Shown here: piece by piece, positions 8,369-17,184 of the stretch
Layout of the letters: the number at the start of each line of letters is the position of its first letter
How positions within the stretch are numbered: the stretch's first letter is position 1
Notes under the pieces: generated by a model
The model's input: only the letters and a program-made list of their open reading frames with translations
What the model was told of the DNA's origin: nothing
The model's database searches: none
Position numbers and translations under genes: made by a program
Assembly: GCA_001828605.1 (NCBI GenBank)
Contig: MHZB01000030.1
Span: 1-45,548, forward strand
Direction of reading: 5' to 3'
Source of the DNA: Planctomycetes bacterium RIFCSPLOWO2_12_FULL_50_35
GTDB lineage: Bacteria; Planctomycetota; Brocadiia; Brocadiales; Bathyanammoxibiaceae
Length of the DNA stretch: 45,548 nt

Positions 8369-9677
8369 GGTTATATCCCTCTTGATGTGTAACTGTTACC
8401 TTTCTAAATTCCCCCGGTTCCAATCCTGAACCTGAGACTATAACGCTGCTGTCTACTTCGGGGGCATCTCTATATGACCTCGCAAGCCAGCCTGTCCCGC
8501 CTTCCCGTGGTGCGTCCACCAGGACCTCAATGGTTTGTCCGACAAGGCAGGCATTATTCTTGAAGGTTATTTCCTGCTGGAGCGTCATGACCTCGGAGAG
8601 CCTCCTGCGCCTCTCCGGCCCCGGGATGCGGCCTTTAAAGGTCGCCGCAGATGTGCCTTCCTCTTCGGAATAAACGAATGTACCCAGCCTCTCAAAGGCC
8701 GCCTCTTCCAGGAATGCGAGCAGCTCGCGGAACGCCCTTCTGCCCTCTCCAGGGAAACCTACTATTACGGAGGTACGTAGGACTAAACCGTGTATCTCTC
8801 CGCGAAGCCGCTGTATCAATTTCTCCACCTGGGCGCGTGTAACGTCTCTGCCCATTATTTTAAGCATGTTATCATTAATGTGCTGTATGGGCAAGTCTAT
8901 GTACTTGACTAGCTTATCGTTTCCGGCTATCTCCTTGATGAGTTCGGGATAGAAATGGGCGGGGTGTGCGTAAAGGAGCCGTATCCACTTGATGGAGTCT
9001 ATTTCCGAAAGCATTTCCAACAGCTCGTGCAGACGCTGACGCCCGTAGAGGTCTATGCCGTACAGGGTGCTGTCTTGTGCTATCAGGTTTAATTCTTTGG
9101 CGCCTCCGGCGGCAAGCTCTTCGGCCTCCCGGAGAATCTCATCCGCGGGACGGCTCCCAAAGGGACCTCGTATTGCGGGGATGGCACAGTAGCTGCAGCT
9201 ATTGCTGCAGCCCTCGGAAATCTTTAGATACGCATAGTGCCGTGGGGTGAGGCGGATGCGGGACGAATCTCCCCCGCTGCACGAGCCGTTAGCCCTATTC
9301 CCCTCCCCTGTTATACCGGAGAGTTCGGCTATCCTGCCAAAATTTTCAAGTCCAACCACGTGGTCAATCTCCGGTATTTCTTTCAGCAGGTCTTTTTCAT
9401 AACGTTCCGCAAGACAGCCGGTTACGATGAGCTTCTCGAGTCCGTTTTCTTCCTTAAGTCTTGCCATCCTGAGGATGGTGTCTATGGATTCTTCTTTGGC
9501 ATCCTTTACGAAGCCGCAGGTGTTTATTATTAGTACGTCTGCAAGCCGGGGGTCTTGACAGAATGTGACCTCCCCCTGTGCGAGCCTGCCAAGTATCTTC
9601 TCGGAATCTACCAGGTTCTTCGAACAACCCAGGCTTACCAGTGCTATCGTTGGTTTTTTTAGCCGCGGTTTCATCAT
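8346..9677 (-). CDS. rimO: Ribosomal protein uS12 methylthiotransferase
   Basis: Radical-SAM enzyme that adds a methylthio group to the conserved aspartate of ribosomal protein S12. The 443-residue protein has an N-terminal MTTase domain with three cluster cysteines in SLGCSKNLVDSE, INTCGF and VTGCLAERY. The radical-SAM CxxxCxxC follows as CSNSCSYC (about residue 158), with a C-terminal TRAM-like domain (QTIEVLVDAP...). The SLGCxKNxVDSE start is the pattern that separates RimO from MiaB. Its ATG overlaps the ftsK stop by 4 nt, and pgsA starts within its last codons. Confidence 0.95.
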   Translation of the reverse strand: MMKPRLKKPTIALVSLGCSKNLVDSEKILGRLAQGEVTFCQDPRLADVLIINTCGFVKDAKEESIDTILRMARLKEENGLEKLIVTGCLAERYEKDLLKEIPEIDHVVGLENFGRIAELSGITGEGNRANGSCSGGDSSRIRLTPRHYAYLKISEGCSNSCSYCAIPAIRGPFGSRPADEILREAEELAAGGAKELNLIAQDSTLYGIDLYGRQRLHELLEMLSEIDSIKWIRLLYAHPAHFYPELIKEIAGNDKLVKYIDLPIQHINDNMLKIMGRDVTRAQVEKLIQRLRGEIHGLVLRTSVIVGFPGEGRRAFRELLAFLEEAAFERLGTFVYSEEEGTSAATFKGRIPGPERRRRLSEVMTLQQEITFKNNACLVGQTIEVLVDAPREGGTGWLARSYRDAPEVDSSVIVSGSGLEPGEFRKVTVTHQEGYNLAANCAE

Positions 9678-11785
9678 TTTATCTGCTGCTTCGTGCCTTT
9701 TTGTCTGCCGGCCGATTCCCAGTCTTCCGGATTGATCAGCACCTCCCTATACGTCCCCTCTTTGCATTCGCCCACTATGCCGTCCTCTATCATCTGATCC
9801 AGCAGTTTGACGGCCTGGGGATAGGTCACGTGAAGTTTCTCCTGGAGTAGTTTTTCGTTGCACTTCCCCGCCTCGAGCGCCGCCTGGACCGCTTCGTTGT
9901 AAACGGGGTCATGTCTGTCGTCCCTCTTGGCCTCGAGTTTCCATTCCCTCAGCTCTGTCGAGAACTCCGGATGGGCCTGCCTTTTCAGGAACCCTACCAC
10001 CCTTTCTACCTCCTGGTCGCTGGTGTACGTGCCCTGCACTCTTACCAACTCCGAGGTCCCCGGCGGCATAAACAGCATGTCGCCTTCCCCCAGGAGTTTT
10101 TCTGCGCCGTTTTGGTCCAGTACCGTCCTTGAGTCTACCTTTGAGGCCACAAGGAATGATATCCTTGCAGGCAGGTTGGACTTTATCAGGCCGGTAACGA
10201 CATCTACGGAAGGCCGCTGTGTGGAGACTATCAGGTGGATGCCCACTGCGCGTGACTTCTGTGACAACCGTATAACGGCATTTTCCACCTTCTTAGAGGA
10301 AACCATCATAAGGTCTGCAAGTTCGTCTATAATTATCACGATATAGGGGAGGTGATGGAGTTCCGGGTCTATCTGGCCGTCTGCGCCCAATCTCTTCTTA
10401 AGGCCGCTTTCCCCCAGTTTGTTGTATTCTGCAATGTTCCTGACGCCTGCCCGTGCCAGGAGCCCGTAGCGTTCGTCCATCTTGTTTACCGCCCACTCGA
10501 GCACGGCCTGCGCCTCCTTTACGTCGGTAACCACCGGGCTGATGAGGTGCGGTATGTCCTTGAACGGAGAGAATTCCACCAGCTTCGGGTCTACGAGCAG
10601 GAGTTTCAAGTCCTTCCGGGACCGCAGGAACAAGATGCTCAGTATCAGCGAGTTCAGGCAGATGGATTTGCCCGAACCGGTGGTGCCGGCGATGAGGAGA
10701 TGCGGCATGCCAGTCAGGTCGCAGTAGACGGGATAACCCGTTATGTCTCTCCCCAGCGGGAGGGGTATCGCATTGTTGTCAAGATTGATCTTGCCTTCCT
10801 GGATAATCTCAAGCAGTTCCCTGAGCCTCACGTTCTTTCTCATCCGGTTGGGCACCTCTATGCCCACGGTGGACTTTCCCGGCAGCGGCGCCACCACTCT
10901 AACGCTGGGGGCCTTTAAGGCCATTGCTAGATCGTCGGAAAGCGACGCTATCTTGGATACCTTGGTGCCGGGTGACAGCTCCAGTTCATACATGGTTATC
11001 GAGGGGCCTGTCTCAAAACCGACTACCTCTGCCACTACTTTAAACTGCGCCAGCGCATCTTCCAGGACCTCGGCCCTTTTCTTCAGAGATTCTTCGTCTT
11101 CTGCATTGCCCGGATCGGAGCGTTCGTCAAGGAGATCAATGGGCAGTAAGAGCGGGCCGGCGTCCGCAGGTGTATACTCAGGCGGTTTTTCCTCTGCGTC
11201 GGATTTCTTGAGGCGTTTCTCTTTAAAAGCGGGTTTAGGCCCCCTCTTGTTCTTGATCCGTTTAAATAGGGAAACAACGGCTTCGACCGGGCTTACGTTA
11301 AATAGGAGGATGCCGGAGGTCAGGAAGCCAAAGGTCAGGAAGACACAGGTGCCGACGAGGCCGAGGTTGTCAAGGAGTTTGCCCGACGCCGCGTCACCGA
11401 ATACCCCTCCGGCCCATGCGATTGCGCCTATCTTGGGTAAGATGTCCTCTACCAGGGCAAATGCCAGGGAGATGGAGGTTATGAGCATTATCCCGCCGAC
11501 GGCCTTTATCCAAAGGTCTTCCACCCTTCCGCGCAGTAACAGCATTACTCCCCATGCGCCTATGAGTATCGTCAGCGGGAAGGCGGCGAGGCCCAGCCAC
11601 GAAAGCCCGTAGCCCGAGAGCACCGCACCAACCCACCCGCAGAGATTCTTTGTGGCGCTGCTCTCAGGATAATCGGCAAACGGCGGGTCGGAGGGATTGT
11701 AGGTTATTACACTGATGAGGGCAAAGACCGCAAACGACACCAGAAGTATCGCCAGAAACACGTTTAGGAGTCTCTTTTTATCCAT
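9674..11785 (-). CDS. ftsK: DNA translocase FtsK
   Basis: Septal, ATP-driven DNA pump that clears chromosomes from the closing division site. In 703 residues the order is: N-terminal membrane domain with several hydrophobic segments (about 1-185), a short charged linker (about 185-240), the RecA-like motor with Walker A GTTGSGKS near residue 365 and Walker B IIIDELADLM, then a C-terminal winged-helix gamma domain (LQEKLHVTYPQAVKLLDQMIEDG) that reads KOPS-type DNA sequence. The linker is much shorter than in E. coli, as in SpoIIIE-type proteins. The gene lies between dut (5 bp away) and rimO (4-nt overlap). No division gene such as ftsZ is in the window. Confidence 0.96.
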   Translation of the reverse strand: MDKKRLLNVFLAILLVSFAVFALISVITYNPSDPPFADYPESSATKNLCGWVGAVLSGYGLSWLGLAAFPLTILIGAWGVMLLLRGRVEDLWIKAVGGIMLITSISLAFALVEDILPKIGAIAWAGGVFGDAASGKLLDNLGLVGTCVFLTFGFLTSGILLFNVSPVEAVVSLFKRIKNKRGPKPAFKEKRLKKSDAEEKPPEYTPADAGPLLLPIDLLDERSDPGNAEDEESLKKRAEVLEDALAQFKVVAEVVGFETGPSITMYELELSPGTKVSKIASLSDDLAMALKAPSVRVVAPLPGKSTVGIEVPNRMRKNVRLRELLEIIQEGKINLDNNAIPLPLGRDITGYPVYCDLTGMPHLLIAGTTGSGKSICLNSLILSILFLRSRKDLKLLLVDPKLVEFSPFKDIPHLISPVVTDVKEAQAVLEWAVNKMDERYGLLARAGVRNIAEYNKLGESGLKKRLGADGQIDPELHHLPYIVIIIDELADLMMVSSKKVENAVIRLSQKSRAVGIHLIVSTQRPSVDVVTGLIKSNLPARISFLVASKVDSRTVLDQNGAEKLLGEGDMLFMPPGTSELVRVQGTYTSDQEVERVVGFLKRQAHPEFSTELREWKLEAKRDDRHDPVYNEAVQAALEAGKCNEKLLQEKLHVTYPQAVKLLDQMIEDGIVGECKEGTYREVLINPEDWESAGRQKGTKQQIK

Positions 11786-11790
11786 CGGTC

Positions 11791-12240
11791 TTACACCCCC
11801 GTGTGACCAAAGCCACCCTCATTCCGCAGGGTCATTTTCAACTCTTTCACCTCAGTGAATTCGGCCCTTACGACGGGTTGGAAAATCAACTGTGCGATGC
11901 GCATACCACGGTTTATCTTGACGGGGTTTTTACCCAGGTTGCATAGAATGACGCATATTTCGCCGCGGTAGTCGCTGTCAATCGTCCCCGGTGCATTGAC
12001 TATGGAAAGGCCGTGCCTCAGGGCCAGCCCGCTCCGCGGCCTCACCTGGGCCTCGTAGCCTGACGGGAGTTCTATGAACATCCCCGTAGGCACTGCGCTT
12101 ATACCGGACGGTTCCAATACCAGCTCTCCGTTTACGGCCGCATACAGGTCTGCGCCACTCGCCCCCGCGCTCATGTACTGAGGTATGGGAAGGTCTTCAC
12201 AGCCTTCCTTTTTCTTTATGTTAACCCTTACCTTTTCCAC
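11791..12240 (-). CDS. dut: dUTP diphosphatase
   Basis: Hydrolyses dUTP to dUMP, keeping uracil out of DNA and feeding dTMP synthesis. The 149-residue trimeric-type dUTPase shows the motifs ASGADLYA (motif 1), RPRSGLA (2), [11 protein letters not shown] (3) and the C-terminal glycine-rich GGFGHTGV (5), which is short but present. The start lies 20 nt inside the end of the coaC-like gene, so expression is probably coupled. The pairing of dut with coenzyme A genes is also found in other bacteria (coaBC-dut in E. coli). Confidence 0.95.
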   Translation of the reverse strand: MEKVRVNIKKKEGCEDLPIPQYMSAGASGADLYAAVNGELVLEPSGISAVPTGMFIELPSGYEAQVRPRSGLALRHGLSIVNAPGTIDSDYRGEICVILCNLGKNPVKINRGMRIAQLIFQPVVRAEFTEVKELKMTLRNEGGFGHTGV

Positions 12241-12829
12241 CGGTCTGTTTCTCGAGTTTCTTTTCTACGGGGACTGACTGTTCTGGTGAGAGTGACTCCA
12301 ATTCGCTCAGCACCGCGCTTACTATGTCTTCCACCGGCGCAAGCCGTCCAACGCCTATCTTCCCCGTGGACAGGCGTCCCTCAACGGGGCCGATGAACTT
12401 GTATCCGATTTCCTTGAGCCTTGAGACATTGGCCTGGACCATAGGATGGTGGTACATGTGAGCGTCCATGGCCGGGGCCATTATCACCCTTGCGCGGGAG
12501 GCGAGGAGCGTGCAAGTAAGTATGTCGTCGGCCACGCCGGATGCTATTTTGCCGATAATGGCGGCGGTCGCAGGCGCCACCAGTATCAGGTCCGCCCGGT
12601 CGGCCAGTGAGACGTGGTATGGGTCGTGAACTTCCGGTTTGCCGAAGAGGTCCGTAACGACCTCGTTTTGGGAGAGTGTGCGAAACGTAAGCGGGGTGAC
12701 GAAACGCTGGGCCGGTTCGGTCATCACCACCACCACGTTCACGCCGGCCTTTACCAGGCTCGATGTAATCTCGCAGGCCTTATAGGCGGCTATACTGCCT
12801 GTCACTCCAAGGATTACGGTGTAAGGCAT
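12221..12829 (-). CDS. coaC: Phosphopantothenoylcysteine decarboxylase (stand-alone CoaC)
   Basis: FMN-dependent decarboxylase that makes 4'-phosphopantetheine from phosphopantothenoylcysteine in coenzyme A synthesis. The 202-residue flavoprotein begins with the family nucleotide loop [11 protein letters not shown]. It carries the active-site PAMD segment ([12 protein letters not shown]; the usual PxMNxxMW has Asp for Asn here) and the substrate-recognition stretch [15 protein letters not shown]. Most bacteria fuse this domain to CoaB (about 400 residues in total); here the gene stops after CoaC and a short Lys-rich tail, then overlaps dut. No coaB is visible in the window. A related flavoprotein decarboxylase (for example EpiD- or UbiX-like) is the alternative. 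Confidence 0.85.
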   Translation of the reverse strand: MPYTVILGVTGSIAAYKACEITSSLVKAGVNVVVVMTEPAQRFVTPLTFRTLSQNEVVTDLFGKPEVHDPYHVSLADRADLILVAPATAAIIGKIASGVADDILTCTLLASRARVIMAPAMDAHMYHHPMVQANVSRLKEIGYKFIGPVEGRLSTGKIGVGRLAPVEDIVSAVLSELESLSPEQSVPVEKKLEKQTGGKGKG

Positions 12830-13402
12830 TTACTTTTTAAACCCCAAGATGTTGCGAATCTCGTTTACTGCCTCTTCCAGGTTGTCATTCGTTACGCGGT
12901 ATTTGTAGTGAGAAGAAGACTGCAGTTCGTTCTCCGCTATATTAAGACGGTTGTTGATGTCATGTTCTTTGTCGGTGTTCCTGCCCGCGAGGCGTTTCTT
13001 AAGGACGTCCTTGCCCGGCGGCAGGATGAAGACGGAGATGGCGTCGGGATATTTTCCCATTATCTGAAGCGCCCCCTGTACGTCTATCTCAAGCAGATAT
13101 ATTAGACCTTCTTCCAGGGCATTCTCCAGGGGTTTGCGGGGCGTACCGTAAAGGGTGCCGGAATATCGGGCATGTTCTATGAAGAAACCTTTTTTTATTT
13201 TCCTTTCGAATTCGCGCTCGCTGACGAAATAATAGTCCTTACCGTCCACCTCCTGGGAGCGCGGCGGCCTGGTGGTTACGGAGATAGAGGCCCTCACCTT
13301 CGGGTCCTTGGTCAGTTCCTTACAAATGGTCGTCTTACCCGAACCGGAAGGACCGGAGATTATTACCAGCTTTCCGTTTGCACTGCCGTTATTACTCGAC
13401 AT
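12830..13402 (-). CDS. gmk: Guanylate kinase
   Basis: Phosphorylates GMP to GDP. The 190-residue length is standard. The P-loop GPSGSGKTTI is at about residues 17-26, and the GMP-binding segment VTTRPPRSQEVDGKDYYFVS and lid-region EHARYSGTLYGTP follow. It lies directly upstream of coaC (no gap between stop and start) and overlaps yicC by 11 nt. The yicC-gmk order is common across bacteria, where rpoZ usually follows; here rpoZ is not found in the next gap. Confidence 0.96.
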   Translation of the reverse strand: MSSNNGSANGKLVIISGPSGSGKTTICKELTKDPKVRASISVTTRPPRSQEVDGKDYYFVSEREFERKIKKGFFIEHARYSGTLYGTPRKPLENALEEGLIYLLEIDVQGALQIMGKYPDAISVFILPPGKDVLKKRLAGRNTDKEHDINNRLNIAENELQSSSHYKYRVTNDNLEEAVNEIRNILGFKK

Positions 13403-14276
13403 TAAAGACCTGCTCTTTTATCTTCTCAATCTCCATCTTTATGTCAATTATGGCGCGCAGCATGTCCCCGTCGGTGGCCTTGGAACCCATGGTATTGGCC
13501 TCCCTGAACATCTCTTGCACGAGAAACTCTTGCCTCCTTCCCGAAGGCCCTTCTTCGTTTATGGCATCCTCCAACTGTCCGATATGGCTCTTGAGCCTGG
13601 CGACCTCCTCCGTGACGTCGGAGCGTTCTGCGAAAAATGCCACTTCTCTTGCAAGGTCATTATCGGACAGCTCTACTTCTACGCCTTTTAACAGATTGGA
13701 TACCCTTTTTCTCAGCCTGTCGCGATAGCCGCTTACGACCTCGTGTGCCCGTTCTTCTGGCACTTTCAGGAGTTTCAGTATGCGTTCCTTAGAACGAGTG
13801 ATTTCTTCTCCCAGGACCTTCCCTTCTTGTGTACGCATGTTAATCAGCTCGTTCAGGGCCGAATCTACCAGCCTTTCCAGGGTCGGTACGAGCGCGTCTG
13901 CGTTATTCTCCTGCGATTTGGTCCTCTCGCATATGCCGGGCAGCGAGAATAAAGCGGCTAATGGCACGTCTCCTTCCGGCCCCAACTCTTTTTTCAGTTC
14001 CTCTATGGAACGGTAATAACCCTTAAGGGTCTCCAGGTTGATATAAAACCCGGGTGTCTCTTGAATAGACTTGTACTCTATCTCCATAAATACACTGCCC
14101 CGTGACAGCCTGTTCTTTAATATCTTTTCCAACCGCTCCTGATACGGCAGGAGCGGCTCCGGCAGTTTAGAAGACAACTTCAGGAAGCGGTTGTTGACTG
14201 AACGGATTTCCACCAGAAGGATGGCATTGTCATCCTTACTTTCCGCCCTTCCGAATCCGGTCATACTCCTCAGCAT
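13392..14276 (-). CDS. yicC: YicC family endoribonuclease
   Basis: YicC proteins are endoribonucleases implicated in small-RNA turnover in E. coli. The body matches the family: MLRSMTGFGRAES at the N terminus, SVNNRFLKLSSKLPE near residue 35 and the C-terminal DUF1732 segment with FLVQEMFREANTMGSK. The ORF track starts at 14306, but the ATG at 14276 is preferred: it gives the canonical MLRSMTGFG start and has a GGAG five bases upstream. The resulting protein is 294 residues. It overlaps gmk by 11 nt. The upstream gap to secG holds palindromic repeats. Confidence 0.93.
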   Translation of the reverse strand: MLRSMTGFGRAESKDDNAILLVEIRSVNNRFLKLSSKLPEPLLPYQERLEKILKNRLSRGSVFMEIEYKSIQETPGFYINLETLKGYYRSIEELKKELGPEGDVPLAALFSLPGICERTKSQENNADALVPTLERLVDSALNELINMRTQEGKVLGEEITRSKERILKLLKVPEERAHEVVSGYRDRLRKRVSNLLKGVEVELSDNDLAREVAFFAERSDVTEEVARLKSHIGQLEDAINEEGPSGRRQEFLVQEMFREANTMGSKATDGDMLRAIIDIKMEIEKIKEQVFNVE

Positions 14277-14344
14277 GTTGACTCCAAACCTGTCCTGACA
14301 GGTCATGGCCGTGCCACAACCTCTAAAAAATCCAAAAATTCAGA

Positions 14345-14455
14345 GTGACGATGCGCATCGTCACAGCGAACGAAACAAAGCAATCTCGTTTATAGTTGTG
14401 TAGTTTCCCCATTTATGGGACGCTGTAAGCTCGATAAATCGAGCAACTACAACTT
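14345..14455. repeat. palindromic repeats between secG and yicC
   Basis: A perfect 20-bp palindrome, gtgacgatgcgcatcgtcac (14345-14364), is followed by a unit at 14397-14452 containing 'ccccatttatggga' and the hairpin 'gctcgataaatcgagc' ending in 'aactacaac'. The second unit has a close relative at 41071-41120. The 189-bp gap shows no coding sequence. Confidence 0.72.
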
Positions 14456-14495
14456 ATGCTGGTAAGCGCTTGGCAAACCTTTTAGAGTTTTCTGA

Positions 14496-15119
14496 TTATT
14501 TAGGAGCCTCCTGCTGCTCCGTTGCTTTCGCTTCTTGTTTCTCTGGTTTCTTTTCCTCGGGCTTCTCCTGCCACCCTAATGCGGCGCTTGCCGGTTTTTC
14601 CTCTGCAGGTGCAGCTGCGGACGGAGCTCCGGTGGGTGGATGTCCAGGCGGCATCCCTTCGACCGGCGGATGACCTGGCGGCATTCCTTCAATCGGCGGA
14701 TGACCCGGCGGAGGGCCTTCCGTAGGGGGATGTCCTGGCGGAAGTTCCATCGGCGGATGTCCGGCAGGCATCTCAGCGGTCTGTTCTACGGCAGCCTTCT
14801 CTATGAATGTAATACTTGAGATCTTTGTCAGGCATATGGTACCAATGATAAAGGCCGCCCCTATTAGGTAGGTAAGCTTGCTCAAAAATGTGCTGGTCCT
14901 GGTGCCAAAGGTAGATTGGTCCTGCAGGCCGCCTATGGCCGCCAGCCCACCTCCTTTGCCCGCCTGCAATAGTATGGCCCCTATCAGCGCTACGCATGTC
15001 AATACAAGAAATATCTTGAGGACTGAAACCATCTTCAACATGTACATCGTAAGTACGAGACCAAAGACTACGATGGTGGCCAGCGCCCATTTAATCGTTT
15101 TTTCGTTTGTTAACTCCAT
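14496..15119 (-). CDS. secG: Preprotein translocase subunit SecG with GHPP-repeat tail
   Basis: SecG is the small helper subunit of the SecYEG channel. The SecG core is residues 30-100: a hydrophobic helix (VLKIFLVLTCVALIGAILLQ), the cytosolic loop GKGGGLAAIGG...TFGTRTSTFLSKLT, and a second helix (YLIGAAFIIGTICL). An extra hydrophobic segment (about 10-28) lies before it. Residues 125-207 are unusual: five tandem copies of (A/P)GHPPxE followed by a Pro/Ala/Glu/Lys-rich tail. The whole is 207 residues, against 75-130 in most bacteria. It lies 9 bp downstream of tpiA, a common tpiA-secG pairing. Confidence 0.9.
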   Translation of the reverse strand: MELTNEKTIKWALATIVVFGLVLTMYMLKMVSVLKIFLVLTCVALIGAILLQAGKGGGLAAIGGLQDQSTFGTRTSTFLSKLTYLIGAAFIIGTICLTKISSITFIEKAAVEQTAEMPAGHPPMELPPGHPPTEGPPPGHPPIEGMPPGHPPVEGMPPGHPPTGAPSAAAPAEEKPASAALGWQEKPEEKKPEKQEAKATEQQEAPK

Positions 15120-15128
15120 CTTTCTCTC

Positions 15129-15905
15129 CTACACCGGACTCCTTACTTGTTCAAATGCAACGGAGACTATTTTACAGAAAGAATCCTTCTTTAAACTTGC
15201 ACCTCCTATCAACAGACCGTTTATGTCCGGTTGCGCCAGTATTTCGGCCGCATTGTCCGGTTTAACGCTTCCTCCGTACTGTATCCGCACTCGGGTGGAT
15301 ACATCTTCACCGTGAGATTCCTCAAGCAGCGCTCGAATGTGACCGTGAACCTCTTGTGCCTGGGCGGGGGTTGCATTCTTACCCGTGCCGATGGCCCAGA
15401 CCGGCTCATATGCGATGGTCAACATTGAGACATCGTCGGGTTTCAGACCCTCCAGACCCGTCTTGAGTTGTTTTTCTATAACTTTAAAGGTTTTACCCGA
15501 TTCTCGTTCCTCCAGCCTCTCTCCGAGACAGAATATGGGCATTATACCCCTGGCGAAGGCGGCCCGAAGCTTTAAGTTTATCATCGAATCCGTTTCACCG
15601 AAGATATGCCTTCTCTCGGAGTGACCCAAGATAACGTGCGTGCACCCCACATCCTTAATCATGCTGCCCGAAACCTCTCCTGTGAAGGCCCCGTTATCCT
15701 CCCAGTGCATATTCTGTGCACCCAGTATTATACTACTGCCCTTCAAGACGGAGTATACACTCTCGAGAAAAACAGAGGGCGGAAATGCGCCTACGTCCAC
15801 TCCCTGCATACCCTCGATGTCGGCCCTTATGGAGCCAGCTAAATCTTTCGACTCCTTCAGTGTTAGATTCATCTTCCAATTGCCTGCTATGAAGGGCCGC
15901 AGCAT
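15129..15905 (-). CDS. tpiA: Triosephosphate isomerase
   Basis: Interconverts dihydroxyacetone phosphate and glyceraldehyde 3-phosphate. The 258-residue protein has all active-site elements: Asn/Lys in AGNWKMN (8-14), catalytic His in ILGHSERR (about 95), catalytic Glu in AYEPVWAIGTG (about 170) and the phosphate-gripping YGGSVKPDNA. It is 13 bp from pheA upstream and 9 bp from secG downstream, forming a pheA-tpiA-secG run expressed from the promoter at 17070-17098. Confidence 0.97.
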   Translation of the reverse strand: MLRPFIAGNWKMNLTLKESKDLAGSIRADIEGMQGVDVGAFPPSVFLESVYSVLKGSSIILGAQNMHWEDNGAFTGEVSGSMIKDVGCTHVILGHSERRHIFGETDSMINLKLRAAFARGIMPIFCLGERLEERESGKTFKVIEKQLKTGLEGLKPDDVSMLTIAYEPVWAIGTGKNATPAQAQEVHGHIRALLEESHGEDVSTRVRIQYGGSVKPDNAAEILAQPDINGLLIGGASLKKDSFCKIVSVAFEQVRSPV

Positions 15906-15918
15906 TATCTGGACTCCT

Positions 15919-17001
15919 TTATGAGAATTGGTTGCCTCTTGGGAATGAGCCCAAGACCTTAAGCTCTAGACACACGCGGCTGACCTTTTCCAGGGCCTTT
16001 TTGATGTTCTCGTCCTGGACATGGCCTTCAAGCTCGATGTAAAAACTGTAATCCCACGCCTTTCTGCGGGAAGGCAGCGACTCAATGCTCGTCAGGTTGA
16101 CGGCGTACTTTTTAAATGGGCGCAGGATATCGTAAAGTGCGCCGACTTGGTTCTTTATATAACACATTATCGCCGTCTTGTCCTTGCCGCTGGGGCTGGA
16201 AAATGATTTGCTCAGGACGTAGAATCTTGTGACGTTGTTGGGACTGTCCTCGATATTACTGTACAGGGGGTTTAAACCGTACAGTTCTGCCACCTCGGCG
16301 TGGGCTATGGCGGCGGCGTTGGATTCCTTTTTTGCTATCTGTGCGGCCTCGGTCGTGCTGCCCACCTCAAGTAGTTCCGCCTCCGGGAAATTGCTCGAGA
16401 GCCAATTCTTGCACTGAGAAAAGACTTGGAGCTTGGAGTATATCCTTTTTACTTCTCCAATAGTGCCGCAGGCCACGAGGCTGTGGTGTATTGGCAGTAT
16501 GACCTCCGCGTATATCTTGACGTTGCACTCCTGAAACATGTTAAGTGTCTCGCGTATGCTTCCCTCCGTGGAGTTCTCTGCGGGGGCTATCCCGTAGTTT
16601 GCGCGCCCCGCCTCCACCTCCCTGAAGACTGCGTCTATGCCCCTTTGCGGCAGATACTCGACAGAGGCGCCGAAGCTCTTCCTTGCGGCTACGAAACTGA
16701 AGGTGCCCGCCGGACCGAGATACGAAACCTTGAGAGGTTTCTCAAGGGCCCTGGAGCCGGCCATAAGTTCCCTGTATATGGCCATTAAGGAGTCGTTGGG
16801 GAGCGGGCCTTTATTCTCTGAAAGGACCCTCTCGTAGACCTGCTGTTCCCTGTTCGGGTGATAGACCTCTGTGCTGGTCTGCCTCTTTACCTCGCCTATC
16901 CGTTGGGCGATCCCTGCGCGGTCGTTAAGCAGCTTGACTATCTTCGAATCAAGGTCATCGATTTGTTTCCTTAAGGATTCTAACATATCTTCAGTATTCA
17001 T
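15919..17001 (-). CDS. pheA: Bifunctional chorismate mutase / prephenate dehydratase
   Basis: Two steps of phenylalanine synthesis: chorismate to prephenate to phenylpyruvate. The 360-residue order is AroQ chorismate mutase (1-90; LRKQIDDLDSKIVKLLNDRAGIAQRIGEVK), prephenate dehydratase (about 92-270; SYLGPAGTFSFVAA and the catalytic TRF in NVTRFYVL) and ACT domain (about 280-355). In the ACT domain the phenylalanine-binding motif usually read ESRP is ESLP here (TSIESLPSRRKAW), which could change feedback control; that is inference. It is the first gene of the leftward block, with a good promoter 70 bp upstream. Confidence 0.95.
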   Translation of the reverse strand: MNTEDMLESLRKQIDDLDSKIVKLLNDRAGIAQRIGEVKRQTSTEVYHPNREQQVYERVLSENKGPLPNDSLMAIYRELMAGSRALEKPLKVSYLGPAGTFSFVAARKSFGASVEYLPQRGIDAVFREVEAGRANYGIAPAENSTEGSIRETLNMFQECNVKIYAEVILPIHHSLVACGTIGEVKRIYSKLQVFSQCKNWLSSNFPEAELLEVGSTTEAAQIAKKESNAAAIAHAEVAELYGLNPLYSNIEDSPNNVTRFYVLSKSFSSPSGKDKTAIMCYIKNQVGALYDILRPFKKYAVNLTSIESLPSRRKAWDYSFYIELEGHVQDENIKKALEKVSRVCLELKVLGSFPRGNQFS

Positions 17002-17069
17002 AATATAGTGACCTTCGGGATAGGTTGTCTAAACGGAGGATTTTTGAAGACAAAATGTTTTAAACCACA

Positions 17070-17098
17070 CCTATATCAGAATTTAAGAATAGAGTCAA
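17070..17098 (-). promoter_or_regulatory. sigma70-type promoter for pheA-tpiA-secG
   Basis: On the minus strand TTGACT (17098-17093), a 17-bp spacer and TATAGG (17075-17070), about 70 bp before the pheA ATG. It lies back to back with the promoter of the NYN-rnc pair. Predicted from sequence only. Confidence 0.55.
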
Positions 17099-17109
17099 AC
17101 AAAATTAAT

Positions 17110-17137
17110 TTGACTGTCGTAATGATCATGGTAAAAT
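17110..17137 (+). promoter_or_regulatory. sigma70-type promoter for the NYN-rnc pair
   Basis: TTGACT (17110-17115), a 16-bp spacer and TAAAAT (17132-17137), in a strongly AT-rich stretch ahead of the first rightward gene. The expected start of transcription, near 17144, leaves a leader of about 40 bases. Confidence 0.55.
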
Positions 17138-17184
17138 AATATTATATATTTTTTATCTAAACGTTTCAAGGAACACAGCCAGTA

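Noticed and set aside
10743-11612. 289-aa plus-strand ORF
   Set aside because: It lies antisense to ftsK; the minus-strand frame has clear FtsK motifs, while this translation is Ser/Thr/Arg-rich shadow sequence.
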